Source: an uncultured Fibrobacter sp.
Lineage (GTDB): Bacteria; Fibrobacterota; Fibrobacteria; Fibrobacterales; Fibrobacteraceae
Length of the DNA: 10,927 bases
NCBI RefSeq assembly: GCF_937877005.1
Contig: NZ_CALEFV010000126.1
Span: 1 to 10,927 of the forward strand
Direction of reading: 5' to 3'
Part shown: in pieces, positions 1-6,851 of the stretch
Layout: the number at the start of each line of letters is the position of its first letter
Numbering within the stretch: the first letter of the stretch is position 1
Notes under the pieces: model-generated
Seen by the model: the letters and a program-made list of their open reading frames with translations, nothing else
Told to the model about the DNA's origin: nothing
Databases searched by the model: none
Made by a program: the position numbers and the translations under genes

Positions 1-1269
1 CCCGTGGCGGGGTGTGAATGCGCCGCTCGTCTTGGTATCCTGCACGAACTTGAAGTTTTCGAGGTCGGAACTGCTTGTAAATTGATAATGCCCGTTCATG
101 TAGCAGTCATACATGAGCACCCAGGAATTCTGGTTGATGAGCTTGAAGACTCCTGCACCTTCCACGGCCTCGGTCGTCTGTTGCAGGGCCTTGCTCGGCT
201 TGCTCCACTGCGAACCGCTGGCGGCTCCGCTTTTCGGCATGAGAGAACTTGCGGTCACCTTGCAGATGCCGCCGTCGCCCTCGTTCTTGTAGAAGGCGTG
301 GTAGAACTTGTCGACCGGGTTGTAGACGATGTCCATGTCGATAGTCGACTTGCCGCGGTCAAAGAAATGCTGCGGTTCGCCCTCCAAATCGGTGAAGTCC
401 TTGTTCGAGTAGGCGTAGAACACCTTGTCGTAGGGGATAGTACCATCGTTGGTCAAGAGCGAAAAGTACACGAGCGGACGGCCCTTGGTGCCGTCGCCGT
501 TGTCGTAGGTGTCGTCCCAGAACGTTTCGGGGGCCCAGACGCGGGTCACGTTCGCGAAGTTCTTGCCCTTGTACTTATCAGGGAAATGCACCGTGCTGTG
601 TTCCCAGTTGATGAGGTCGCGGGAGCGCATGAGTACCATGCCGCGGTTGCTTGCCCAACCTTCGGCGCTCTTCATGTCGGTATTCACCATGTAGAACCAG
701 CCGTCGGGAGCACGCAGCACGTGCGGGTCGCGGAGCCCCTTCTTGATGCTTACCGTGTCGGCGGCCACCACGCGCTTTCCGTTATTCATGGCGGTAAAGC
801 TGTAGCCGTCGTTACTCAGCGCATAGTAGATATTCTCGTTGTCGTTGGCCGGGAAATACGCGAAAAGGTAGTTGGAGTAGGGTTCATACCCGTGGATGGA
901 AACCTTGATAGCTACGTCCTGCGTCTTTGCGCTCAGGCCGTCGTGAATGGTTGCTGTGAGGGTCACTTCCTTGTTTTCGCCCACAAATCTGCCGTTGACG
1001 TGGCCGTCGTGGCCCAAAAATAGCGTGTCGCTGCTTTTCCACGTAATGGGGAAGGTCTCCCCGCCAAGCTTTATGGTGTCGAGGAGGGTAAGGTCGGTAT
1101 ACAGGTCGTTGGCCGAGTTGCCTAGGCTCCGGCTTACGCTGTCGACTGCGCGCCAGAATGGGGCAATTTCGTCCTGTGCAAAGACAGGGTTAAGTGCTGC
1201 CGATAATGATAAGGTGATGAATAGCCTTGAAGGGGCAAGATATTTTTTTTTCCAAACCATGTTGTTCAT
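1..1269 (-). CDS. Secreted GH43-like glycoside hydrolase, 3' end outside window
   Basis: The minus strand is open from an ATG at 1269 to the window edge, 423 codons with no stop, so the C-terminus is missing. Residues 1-31 look like a signal peptide (basic start, hydrophobic core, cleavage near VFA-QD). Residues about 50-125 resemble an atrophied bacterial Ig-like module (ITWKSSD, then a dG-V pattern and TLTATI). From about 130 the chain looks like a GH43 five-bladed propeller: YLFAYF, IYYALSNDGYSF, LRDPH with Asp181, RVWAPETF, IDMDIVY with Asp311/Asp313, and EAVEGAGVF with Glu370 as likely acid. From memory it resembles Bacteroides family-43 arabinosidase-type proteins. Substrate is not determinable; arabinose- or xylose-containing hemicellulose or pectin side chains are likely. 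Start: AGGGAA lies 4 nt before the ATG at 1269; an in-frame ATG at 1260 is the alternative. Further modules, such as carbohydrate-binding domains, may follow outside. Confidence 0.87.
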   Translation of the reverse strand, partial: MNNMVWKKKYLAPSRLFITLSLSAALNPVFAQDEIAPFWRAVDSVSRSLGNSANDLYTDLTLLDTIKLGGETFPITWKSSDTLFLGHDGHVNGRFVGENKEVTLTATIHDGLSAKTQDVAIKVSIHGYEPYSNYLFAYFPANDNENIYYALSNDGYSFTAMNNGKRVVAADTVSIKKGLRDPHVLRAPDGWFYMVNTDMKSAEGWASNRGMVLMRSRDLINWEHSTVHFPDKYKGKNFANVTRVWAPETFWDDTYDNGDGTKGRPLVYFSLLTNDGTIPYDKVFYAYSNKDFTDLEGEPQHFFDRGKSTIDMDIVYNPVDKFYHAFYKNEGDGGICKVTASSLMPKSGAASGSQWSKPSKALQQTTEAVEGAGVFKLINQNSWVLMYDCYMNGHYQFTSSSDLENFKFVQDTKTSGAFTPRHG

Positions 1270-1436
1270 AGTGTTCCCTATAGCATAATATAGCCATGCG
1301 TGTGGAAAAAATCACAGTATCGAGGGTAAAATCATACAAAAAAGTTGCAAAAAACCTTTTTTTTATAAAAAAAGGCAAATTTACTCCAAATTGGAATAAA
1401 ATAATTTGTCTTATTCAAAAAAACAGAGCATATATT
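1270..1436. other. AT-rich divergent intergenic region
   Basis: This 167-nt spacer separates the divergent GH43 and HD-GYP genes and is far richer in A and T than either. It must hold promoters for both, but I see no well-spaced -35/-10 pair for either direction. On the minus strand GCTATA occurs twice, 10 nt apart (about 1279-1294), close to the GH43 start. The spacer stays open in the HD-GYP frame from an ATG at 1296, but the lysine- and phenylalanine-rich translation precedes the receiver fold and looks non-coding. No c-di-GMP riboswitch pattern was recognised. Confidence 0.55.
1355..1375. repeat. Perfect A/T-rich inverted repeat (9-bp arms)
   Basis: CCTTTTTTT (1355-1363) and AAAAAAAGG (1367-1375) are perfect inverted arms around a 3-nt loop. 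It sits about 60 nt upstream of the HD-GYP gene. Only two G-C pairs support the stem, so thermodynamic strength is low; it may instead act as a curved, poly-A/T upstream element. Confidence 0.4.
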
Positions 1437-2513
1437 ATGTTCATGGATCGATCTCGCGCTAAAATTCTTGTTATTGATGATACTAAGACGAATATTGAAG
1501 TTCTTGAAGGTATTTTATCTAAGGAATATGAAGTCTTTGTCGCCCTTAATGGAAAGAAAGGGTTGTTCCTTGCTGAAAAAGTTCATCCAGACTTGATTCT
1601 CCTAGATGTCATGATGCCCGAAATGGATGGCTACGAGACTTTGAGACAAATGAATGCAAAGAAGCTTGTCGAGAATACACCTGTCATTTTCTTGACTGCC
1701 AAGGCGGACAGCAAGAGCGAACAGATGGGTTTGGATCTCGGGGCGGTAGACTATATTACCAAGCCTTTCCATCCGAATCTTGTCGAATTGCGCATTAAGA
1801 ATCAGCTGGAATTCAAGCATCAGCGTGATCATTTGCAGGAACTTGTTGAAGAAAAGACGATTGATCTGCGTAAGACATTGAAGGTCATGTTGACCAGTCT
1901 CGGCGCATTGGCAGAATACCGCGACCCTGAAACGGGTGCCCACATCAAGCGTACGCAGGTTCTGGTACAGATGCTTGCTGAAAAGCTGCGATATCATCCG
2001 CGTTTTAGTGCGGCGATACCGAACAATGAATATATAGATTACTATGCCACAGCAGCCCCGTTGCACGATATCGGCAAGGTGGGAATTCCCGACGAGATCT
2101 TGCGTAAGCCCGCTCGCCTTACTGAAGAGGAATGGTTGGTCATGAGCAAGCATGCTCAAATGGGTTACGATGTGCTGGTAAATGCCACGAAGGAACTCAA
2201 GGATCACCCCCTGGTTCGCATTTCCGCAGAAATTATCCTGAATCATCACGAACGCTGGGATGGTATGGGGTATCCGAACAAAGTCAAGGGGGAGAAAATA
2301 CCCGTGGGGGCTAGACTCATGTCGGTGGCTGATGTCTACGATGCCCTTGTGTCGCGCAGGGCCTATAAGGATCCTTATCCTCACGACGTGGCTGTCAAGG
2401 AAATATTGGATGGAAAGGGAACGCAGTTCGACCCGGATGTGGTTGACGCATTTATGGAAATTGAATCGCAGCTTCCCGAAATTTACGACCGTTATACAGA
2501 TGAACTTTCGTAA
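1437..2513 (+). CDS. REC-HD-GYP response regulator, predicted cyclic-di-GMP phosphodiesterase
   Basis: A 358-residue cytoplasmic protein. Residues 8-125 form a receiver: acidic pair Asp14-Asp15, phospho-acceptor Asp57 in LLDVMMPEMDG, Thr87, and Lys109 in TKPF. A short helical linker (about 125-150) leads to an HD-GYP domain: E-Y-R-D-x-E-T-G-x-H (160-169), His210-Asp211 in HDIGKVGIP, His239, and HHERWDGMGYP (270-280), so the metal-binding and GYP signature residues are intact. Family knowledge predicts hydrolysis of c-di-GMP to pGpG or GMP under control of receiver phosphorylation, as in RpfG. Start: ATG at 1437 has a weak AGAG 8 nt upstream; ATG at 1443 is possible. An upstream ATG at 1296 would add 47 residues with no domain match. 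The gene ends 12 nt before the hybrid kinase, implying an operon and a cognate pair. No diguanylate cyclase (GGDEF) gene is in the window. Confidence 0.93.
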   Translation: MFMDRSRAKILVIDDTKTNIEVLEGILSKEYEVFVALNGKKGLFLAEKVHPDLILLDVMMPEMDGYETLRQMNAKKLVENTPVIFLTAKADSKSEQMGLDLGAVDYITKPFHPNLVELRIKNQLEFKHQRDHLQELVEEKTIDLRKTLKVMLTSLGALAEYRDPETGAHIKRTQVLVQMLAEKLRYHPRFSAAIPNNEYIDYYATAAPLHDIGKVGIPDEILRKPARLTEEEWLVMSKHAQMGYDVLVNATKELKDHPLVRISAEIILNHHERWDGMGYPNKVKGEKIPVGARLMSVADVYDALVSRRAYKDPYPHDVAVKEILDGKGTQFDPDVVDAFMEIESQLPEIYDRYTDELS

Positions 2514-2528
2514 AGGGTAGTTGTCTTG
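2513..2528 (+). promoter_or_regulatory. Ribosome binding site deciding a TTG start
   Basis: AAGGG at 2513-2517 overlaps the HD-GYP stop codon and lies 8 nt before a TTG at 2526. This spacing supports TTG as the kinase start. The next in-frame ATG (2580) would remove the basic pre-membrane segment and has no clear Shine-Dalgarno. Confidence 0.65.
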
Positions 2529-5500
2529 ACTCATAATCTGTTGAATGCACAGCGTAGAAGGCTTAGAAACCGCATATCGATGGTTTATCTTGTACCATCG
2601 TTTTTAGTCGCTATAGCCCTGGTTTTTGTCTTTTATTTTGGAATTCGCAAGGTTCTTGTCGATTCCGTGGTCGAAAATGCCAAAGTCGCTCTGCATGATC
2701 GCGTCCAGATAGAAGTCGAAGCCCTATTCAAAAAGGACGAGGACGCCTTCATCGCCTTTGTCAAACGTTTTCAGCAGAATCAGAAAGAGTCGGCCGTTCG
2801 TTCACTGCTCTACAAGCAGATGCAGTCGGCTGGCGAGGTTGTCGATGTTTATTATGGCCCTCGTGAAGGCGACTTCGTGTCTTCGAAGGGGACAAAGCTG
2901 GAAAGCGGCAAGTCCGAATTCCGCATGATGTCCTGGTATCTGGATGCCTCGAGAAAGAGGGGGCTGGCCTATACGGGTCCGACAATTCGTAAGGACCTGA
3001 ACAAGCAGGTGATAACGCTGTCTTACCCGATATGGGACAAGAACCAGAAATTTAAGGGTGCCGTAGCCGAAGATATAGACCTGCACAAGGTAAGGCATGC
3101 TATTGGTGGCCTTGCCAGGGAAGAAGGTGGCATTACCATGATGGTCGATAACGACAATAATGGGCTGATCACTTATTTCCCGTATGAAACGAATCGTGGA
3201 AAGGTTCTGCAGGACAGTGTCGAGGGACTGTTGCAGTTGGCTCTTGAAAAGTTCAGTGCCGATACGCTGATGGACGGGGTTATGCTCGATTTCAAGCAGA
3301 CGAACGAACACCGCCAGCAGTTGATCTTCATGGTCTCATCCCTCAAGAACATCCCGTTCTATTTGGTTCACGTGAGTCAGCATAACAAGGTGGTTGCCGG
3401 AATTGACAACCATACGAATAGGGTGCTCGGAATAGTCGGCTTGATGGTTCTTCTGGTGATGGCCTTTGCCGTTATCATATCGCATCTACTTTTCCGCAAG
3501 TTTATTCAGCGCGACCTGAACGATAGCGTGAACTCCAGTACGCTTTTCGATACGCTTCTGTGGAAGGGGGACAACTTCAGGATTATCCTCACTAACGAGA
3601 ATTTTGACATATTACATGCGAGCGCCTATGTGGTCGATTTCCTGAACGGTGGCGAAGATATGAAGGACGAACGGCTGTTCAAGTTCTTCCCGTCGACGCA
3701 GTTCAACAAGTTTGCGCATCGCGTTGCCATGGGCGGCCAGATGCTTGCCAGCGAACGAAAGACAATCGAGCGTGTCCAGAATTCCGATGGGGAAGTGGCT
3801 TGGTGGGGAATATCGTTCCAGGTTCTTGTCGAAGACAACGGTACGACGCGATTCCTGTTCATGGTCAACGATGAAACGAGCGGCATCCAGAAGGATACCA
3901 TCTTGGATACGATCATGCTTTCGGGCGACCATTCGATCCTGGTTATTTTTGACAAGAATCTTCATGTGAAATACATGTCCCGTCAGCTGGGTGAATTCTT
4001 GGGTAAAGAATGGCGGTCGCTGGTCGGGCTTTCCATTAACGACCTGAAGGAAGAGGGCTTCCCGGAATCGGTCCTGACATCCCTAATTCAATCGTTTGAA
4101 CAAGAATCCGTCTGGAAGGATTCCTTCGTCTTGAAGTCAGATAATGTGGCTGCGGAAACTTGGTTCCGCGGCGAAGGCTGTACCCTGAAGGTTCAGGAGA
4201 CTGTGGTGGGTTACATGCTTTCGATGATCGACATCTCGGAAGTGGTGGCGGCGCGCGAAATTGCGGAACAGGCGACTCAGGCAAAGAGTGAATTCCTGGC
4301 GAACATGAGTCACGAAATTCGTACTCCGATGAATGCGATTATTGGTATGGCGCACCTGATTTCGGAAACGGAACTCGATAACCATCAGCGAGGATTTGTA
4401 GACCGAATCAGCCATGCGGCAAAGTCTTTGCTCGGAATTATCAACAATATTCTAGACTTCTCGAAGATTGAGGCGAAAAAGCAGGATTTGGAAATCACGC
4501 AGCTTGTGCTGCAAGATGTGATTGGCGAAGTGGCGGCTCTTGCCGAGGTGCGTATTGCTGGCCGCCCGATAGAATTGATTGTGGATGTGGACCCGGATAT
4601 TCCTGAGATCTTGATGGGAGACCCGCTCAGGCTTTCCCAGATTTTTACGAACCTGATCAACAATGCGACGAAGTTTACCGAAAAAGGCGATATTACCTTG
4701 AGCGTGAAGCTGCAGCAGCGCATGAATAATACGGTAAAACTGTATTTTTGCGTCAAGGATACGGGTATCGGCATGACACCGGAGCAGCTGGGGAGACTAT
4801 TTAATGCCTTTACGCAGGCCGATGGCTCAACGACCCGCAAGTATGGTGGAACGGGACTTGGTCTTGTGATATCGAAGTCGCTTGTCGAACTGATGGGTGG
4901 ACAGCTTCAGGTCGATAGTACGGCCGGAGTGGGTTCCAAGTTCTTCTTTACGATATCCTTGCCGGTGGCGGCTCAGGCGGGCGAGCCCAAGTGGAAAAAC
5001 GAGAATGGCCTGAAGAATAAGAATGTGCTCCTTGTGGATGACTGCGCCAATCTGCGCACGGTCCTGCGGCATTACCTGACACGCTTGCAGTTTGTTGTCG
5101 AGGAGGCATGTTCCGTAGACGAGGCTCTCGACCTGATTCAGGCTCACGAAGAGGCTCACGAGGATCCCTATGACCTCTTCATGGTGGACTACAGCATGCC
5201 TATCATGAACGGCTTCGGTTTCGCGCATGGCCTCAGCGATTCGATGAAGTCGATACCCAAGATTCTCATGCATCCGATTCATTTCGACGAGAACGAGCTG
5301 AATTCGGCCAAGGACCTAGGTTTTGACGCTTTTGTTCCCAAGCCTCTGCAGATGAGTACGATGTTGAGCGCCATACAGGAAGCGCTGCATATTCCTCTGA
5401 CCTACCAGAAGGCCGTCAAGAAGGAAAAGGGAAAGATTTACTTCAAGGAAGCGAAGATTCTGCTGGTCGAAGATAACCAGATGAACCAGGAACTGGCTGT

Positions 5501-6494
5501 ATCCCTGCTGAACAGTGTTGGACTTACCGCGATGATAGCGAATAACGGTAAGGAAGCGCTTGACATGCTCAAGAAGGATGCTTTCGACATGGTTCTCATG
5601 GATATCCAGATGCCGATTATGGATGGCCTCACGGCGACTCGTGAAATTCGTGCCCGCGAAGACGAATACTTCAAGAAGGTCCCGATTCTTGCCATGAGTG
5701 CCCGAGCGTTTAAGAAGGATACCGAGGAATGTATCGAGGCCGGTATGAATGCGCATATCGTCAAACCGATCGATCCGACGGTACTCTACGAAGAAATCGC
5801 CAAGTTCCTGCCGGTGGCAGCTGAGGCCCCGAATACAGTTAGTGCGACATCTGTCGAAATTAGCAAGGAAGATGGCTCGTTCCTGACGCATTTCCAGAAG
5901 GTCTCGAATTTCGATGCCGAGTCCGGTCTATATCATGTGAACCGCAATCGCAACATGTATCTGAAGATTCTCCAGGGCTTTGTGCGAGATTATGGAGGAA
6001 AGTCGTTCAATTTGCGTTCGCTGATTGAACAGTTCCACTACGAAGAGGCTACTCGTATTGTCCATACGATCAAGGGCCTGTGCGGAACGATTGGATCGAG
6101 CTACATGCAGAACATTGCTGCGTCTCTCGAAACGCAGCTGTCGCAGAGTCAGTGTAACTTCGCGGATTACAATAAATTCGAGGACGGCCTGCATACACTT
6201 GTCGAAGAACTGAATGTCGTGCTTGGAAACATTGCTTCTGAGCAGAACGAACCCGTCCAGAAGGTTCAGGATCCGGAAGCGGCTAAGAAACTGAAGGAAG
6301 CCGTGGAGGAACTGAAGAGCGCCGTGGATACCTGCTCGTCGACCCAGTGCAAGCGAATTCTTGACTCTATCGATGGAATCGCCTTTGAAAGCGCTCAGGA
6401 AACCCTGATCAGTAAGCTGAAGGATCTCCTCGATGACTACGATTTCGCAGAAGCTTCCGAAATTCTAGAGTCGCTTGAAAAAACGCTTGCCTAG
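2526..6494 (+). CDS. Membrane hybrid sensor histidine kinase (Cache-PAS-PAS-HisKA-HATPase-REC-REC-Hpt)
   Basis: A 1322-residue inner-membrane phosphorelay kinase. A basic N-terminus (RRRLRNR) precedes TM1 (about 20-40). Residues 43-297 form a periplasmic dCache-like sensor (WYLDASRKRGLAYTGP, then ITLSYPIWD and GAVAEDIDL). TM2 is about 300-323. Two PAS-like regions follow (about 345-455 and 462-572). HisKA has His596 in MSHEIRTPMN; HATPase has the N-box Asn713, DTGIGM (745-750) and GGTGLGL (774-780). REC1 (831-950) has Asp838/839, Asp888 and Lys939, but Met915-His916 stand where the usual Thr/Ser is expected. REC2 (975-1095) is complete: Glu982-Asp983, Asp1026, Ser1058, Lys1080. Hpt has His1180 in RIVHTIKG. 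A helical tail (about 1250-1322) ends the protein. The likely relay is His596 to Asp1026 to His1180 to the neighbouring HD-GYP receiver Asp57. The ligand is unknown; Cache domains often bind small metabolites. Confidence 0.93.
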   Translation: MTHNLLNAQRRRLRNRISMVYLVPSFLVAIALVFVFYFGIRKVLVDSVVENAKVALHDRVQIEVEALFKKDEDAFIAFVKRFQQNQKESAVRSLLYKQMQSAGEVVDVYYGPREGDFVSSKGTKLESGKSEFRMMSWYLDASRKRGLAYTGPTIRKDLNKQVITLSYPIWDKNQKFKGAVAEDIDLHKVRHAIGGLAREEGGITMMVDNDNNGLITYFPYETNRGKVLQDSVEGLLQLALEKFSADTLMDGVMLDFKQTNEHRQQLIFMVSSLKNIPFYLVHVSQHNKVVAGIDNHTNRVLGIVGLMVLLVMAFAVIISHLLFRKFIQRDLNDSVNSSTLFDTLLWKGDNFRIILTNENFDILHASAYVVDFLNGGEDMKDERLFKFFPSTQFNKFAHRVAMGGQMLASERKTIERVQNSDGEVAWWGISFQVLVEDNGTTRFLFMVNDETSGIQKDTILDTIMLSGDHSILVIFDKNLHVKYMSRQLGEFLGKEWRSLVGLSINDLKEEGFPESVLTSLIQSFEQESVWKDSFVLKSDNVAAETWFRGEGCTLKVQETVVGYMLSMIDISEVVAAREIAEQATQAKSEFLANMSHEIRTPMNAIIGMAHLISETELDNHQRGFVDRISHAAKSLLGIINNILDFSKIEAKKQDLEITQLVLQDVIGEVAALAEVRIAGRPIELIVDVDPDIPEILMGDPLRLSQIFTNLINNATKFTEKGDITLSVKLQQRMNNTVKLYFCVKDTGIGMTPEQLGRLFNAFTQADGSTTRKYGGTGLGLVISKSLVELMGGQLQVDSTAGVGSKFFFTISLPVAAQAGEPKWKNENGLKNKNVLLVDDCANLRTVLRHYLTRLQFVVEEACSVDEALDLIQAHEEAHEDPYDLFMVDYSMPIMNGFGFAHGLSDSMKSIPKILMHPIHFDENELNSAKDLGFDAFVPKPLQMSTMLSAIQEALHIPLTYQKAVKKEKGKIYFKEAKILLVEDNQMNQELAVSLLNSVGLTAMIANNGKEALDMLKKDAFDMVLMDIQMPIMDGLTATREIRAREDEYFKKVPILAMSARAFKKDTEECIEAGMNAHIVKPIDPTVLYEEIAKFLPVAAEAPNTVSATSVEISKEDGSFLTHFQKVSNFDAESGLYHVNRNRNMYLKILQGFVRDYGGKSFNLRSLIEQFHYEEATRIVHTIKGLCGTIGSSYMQNIAASLETQLSQSQCNFADYNKFEDGLHTLVEELNVVLGNIASEQNEPVQKVQDPEAAKKLKEAVEELKSAVDTCSSTQCKRILDSIDGIAFESAQETLISKLKDLLDDYDFAEASEILESLEKTLA

Positions 6495-6727
6495 TGTAGG
6501 ACCATTGTCGCGATAAACGCGAGGGCGACAATTGCCGCAGCCGCTATGGCGAGCGGATTCGCTTTCTTCTTTTCACCGAATTCATTTTCGACGATTTCGT
6601 CGTAATCCGGCGTTTCGAGGTCGGTAAATTCTGCGCCTTCCTTCCAGCCGGTATCGGCATCGCTCCCGCAATGCGGGCAGAACGTGGCGTTGTCTTTCAG
6701 TTCGGAATGGCAGTGAGGGCAGTACAT
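6491..6727 (-). CDS. Small zinc-ribbon protein with C-terminal membrane anchor
   Basis: A 78-residue protein. Two CPHC knuckles (Cys3/Cys6 and Cys17/Cys20, 10 residues between) form a zinc ribbon of the kind found at the start of many small bacterial membrane proteins. A strongly acidic linker (about 25-50) is followed by KKK (53-55) and one hydrophobic helix (about 57-77). By the positive-inside rule the ribbon should face the cytoplasm, making this a tail-anchored protein. Function is unknown; similar ribbons mediate protein or nucleic-acid contacts. No clear Shine-Dalgarno precedes the ATG. A TATATT at 6774-6779 (minus strand) could be its -10 box; otherwise it depends on read-through from the aldolase gene. 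Its TAG stop overlaps the kinase stop by 3 nt in a CTAG, in convergent orientation. Confidence 0.85.
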   Translation of the reverse strand: MYCPHCHSELKDNATFCPHCGSDADTGWKEGAEFTDLETPDYDEIVENEFGEKKKANPLAIAAAAIVALAFIATMVLH

Positions 6728-6731
6728 AATT

Positions 6732-6759
6732 GATGATTGATAATGGATGATTGAGGATG
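6732..6759. repeat. Two tandem 14-bp direct repeats
   Basis: GATGATTGATAATG (6732-6745) is followed directly by GATGATTGAGGATG (6746-6759), with 12 of 14 positions identical. They lie in the 5' leader of the zinc-ribbon gene. They may be a short intergenic simple repeat or a protein-binding site; nothing shows which. Confidence 0.5.
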
Positions 6760-6773
6760 GGGGTGTGGGATTA

Positions 6774-6817
6774 AATATAAAAAGAAAAACCGCGCGGTTT
6801 TACCCATGCGGTTTTTC
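6774..6817 (-). terminator. Rho-independent terminator of the aldolase gene
   Basis: GAAAAACCGC (6784-6793) and GCGGTTTTTC (6808-6817) are perfect 10-bp arms around a 14-nt loop. An alternative tighter palindrome, AAAACCGCGCGGTTTT, occupies 6786-6801. Read on the minus strand, the stem is followed by TTTTTCTTTTT and A/T-rich sequence, fitting intrinsic termination. It begins 35 nt after the aldolase stop. A second hairpin (AGCGGC/GCCGCT, 6831-6846) lies between stop and terminator but has no T-run. Confidence 0.75.
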
Positions 6818-6851
6818 AGCTTGTCATTTGAGCGGCTTACGCCGCTGTAGA

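Noticed and set aside
4..1023. Long plus-strand open frame (339 codons) opposite the GH43 gene
   Set aside because: The opposite strand encodes a recognisable signal peptide and GH43 motifs over the same span; the plus-strand translation has no recognisable domain and reads as a codon-bias shadow.
1296..1436. N-terminal extension of the HD-GYP protein from ATG 1296
   Set aside because: No Shine-Dalgarno, very A/T-rich, Lys/Phe-rich translation with no domain, and the receiver begins right after ATG 1437.
1270..1436. Cyclic-di-GMP riboswitch upstream of the HD-GYP gene
   Set aside because: The spacer is almost all A/T with no conserved GEMM-like G/C-rich core or tetraloop pattern.
1602..2534. 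Minus-strand open frame of 310 codons opposite the HD-GYP gene
   Set aside because: It lies antisense to intact receiver and HD-GYP motifs and shows no domain of its own.
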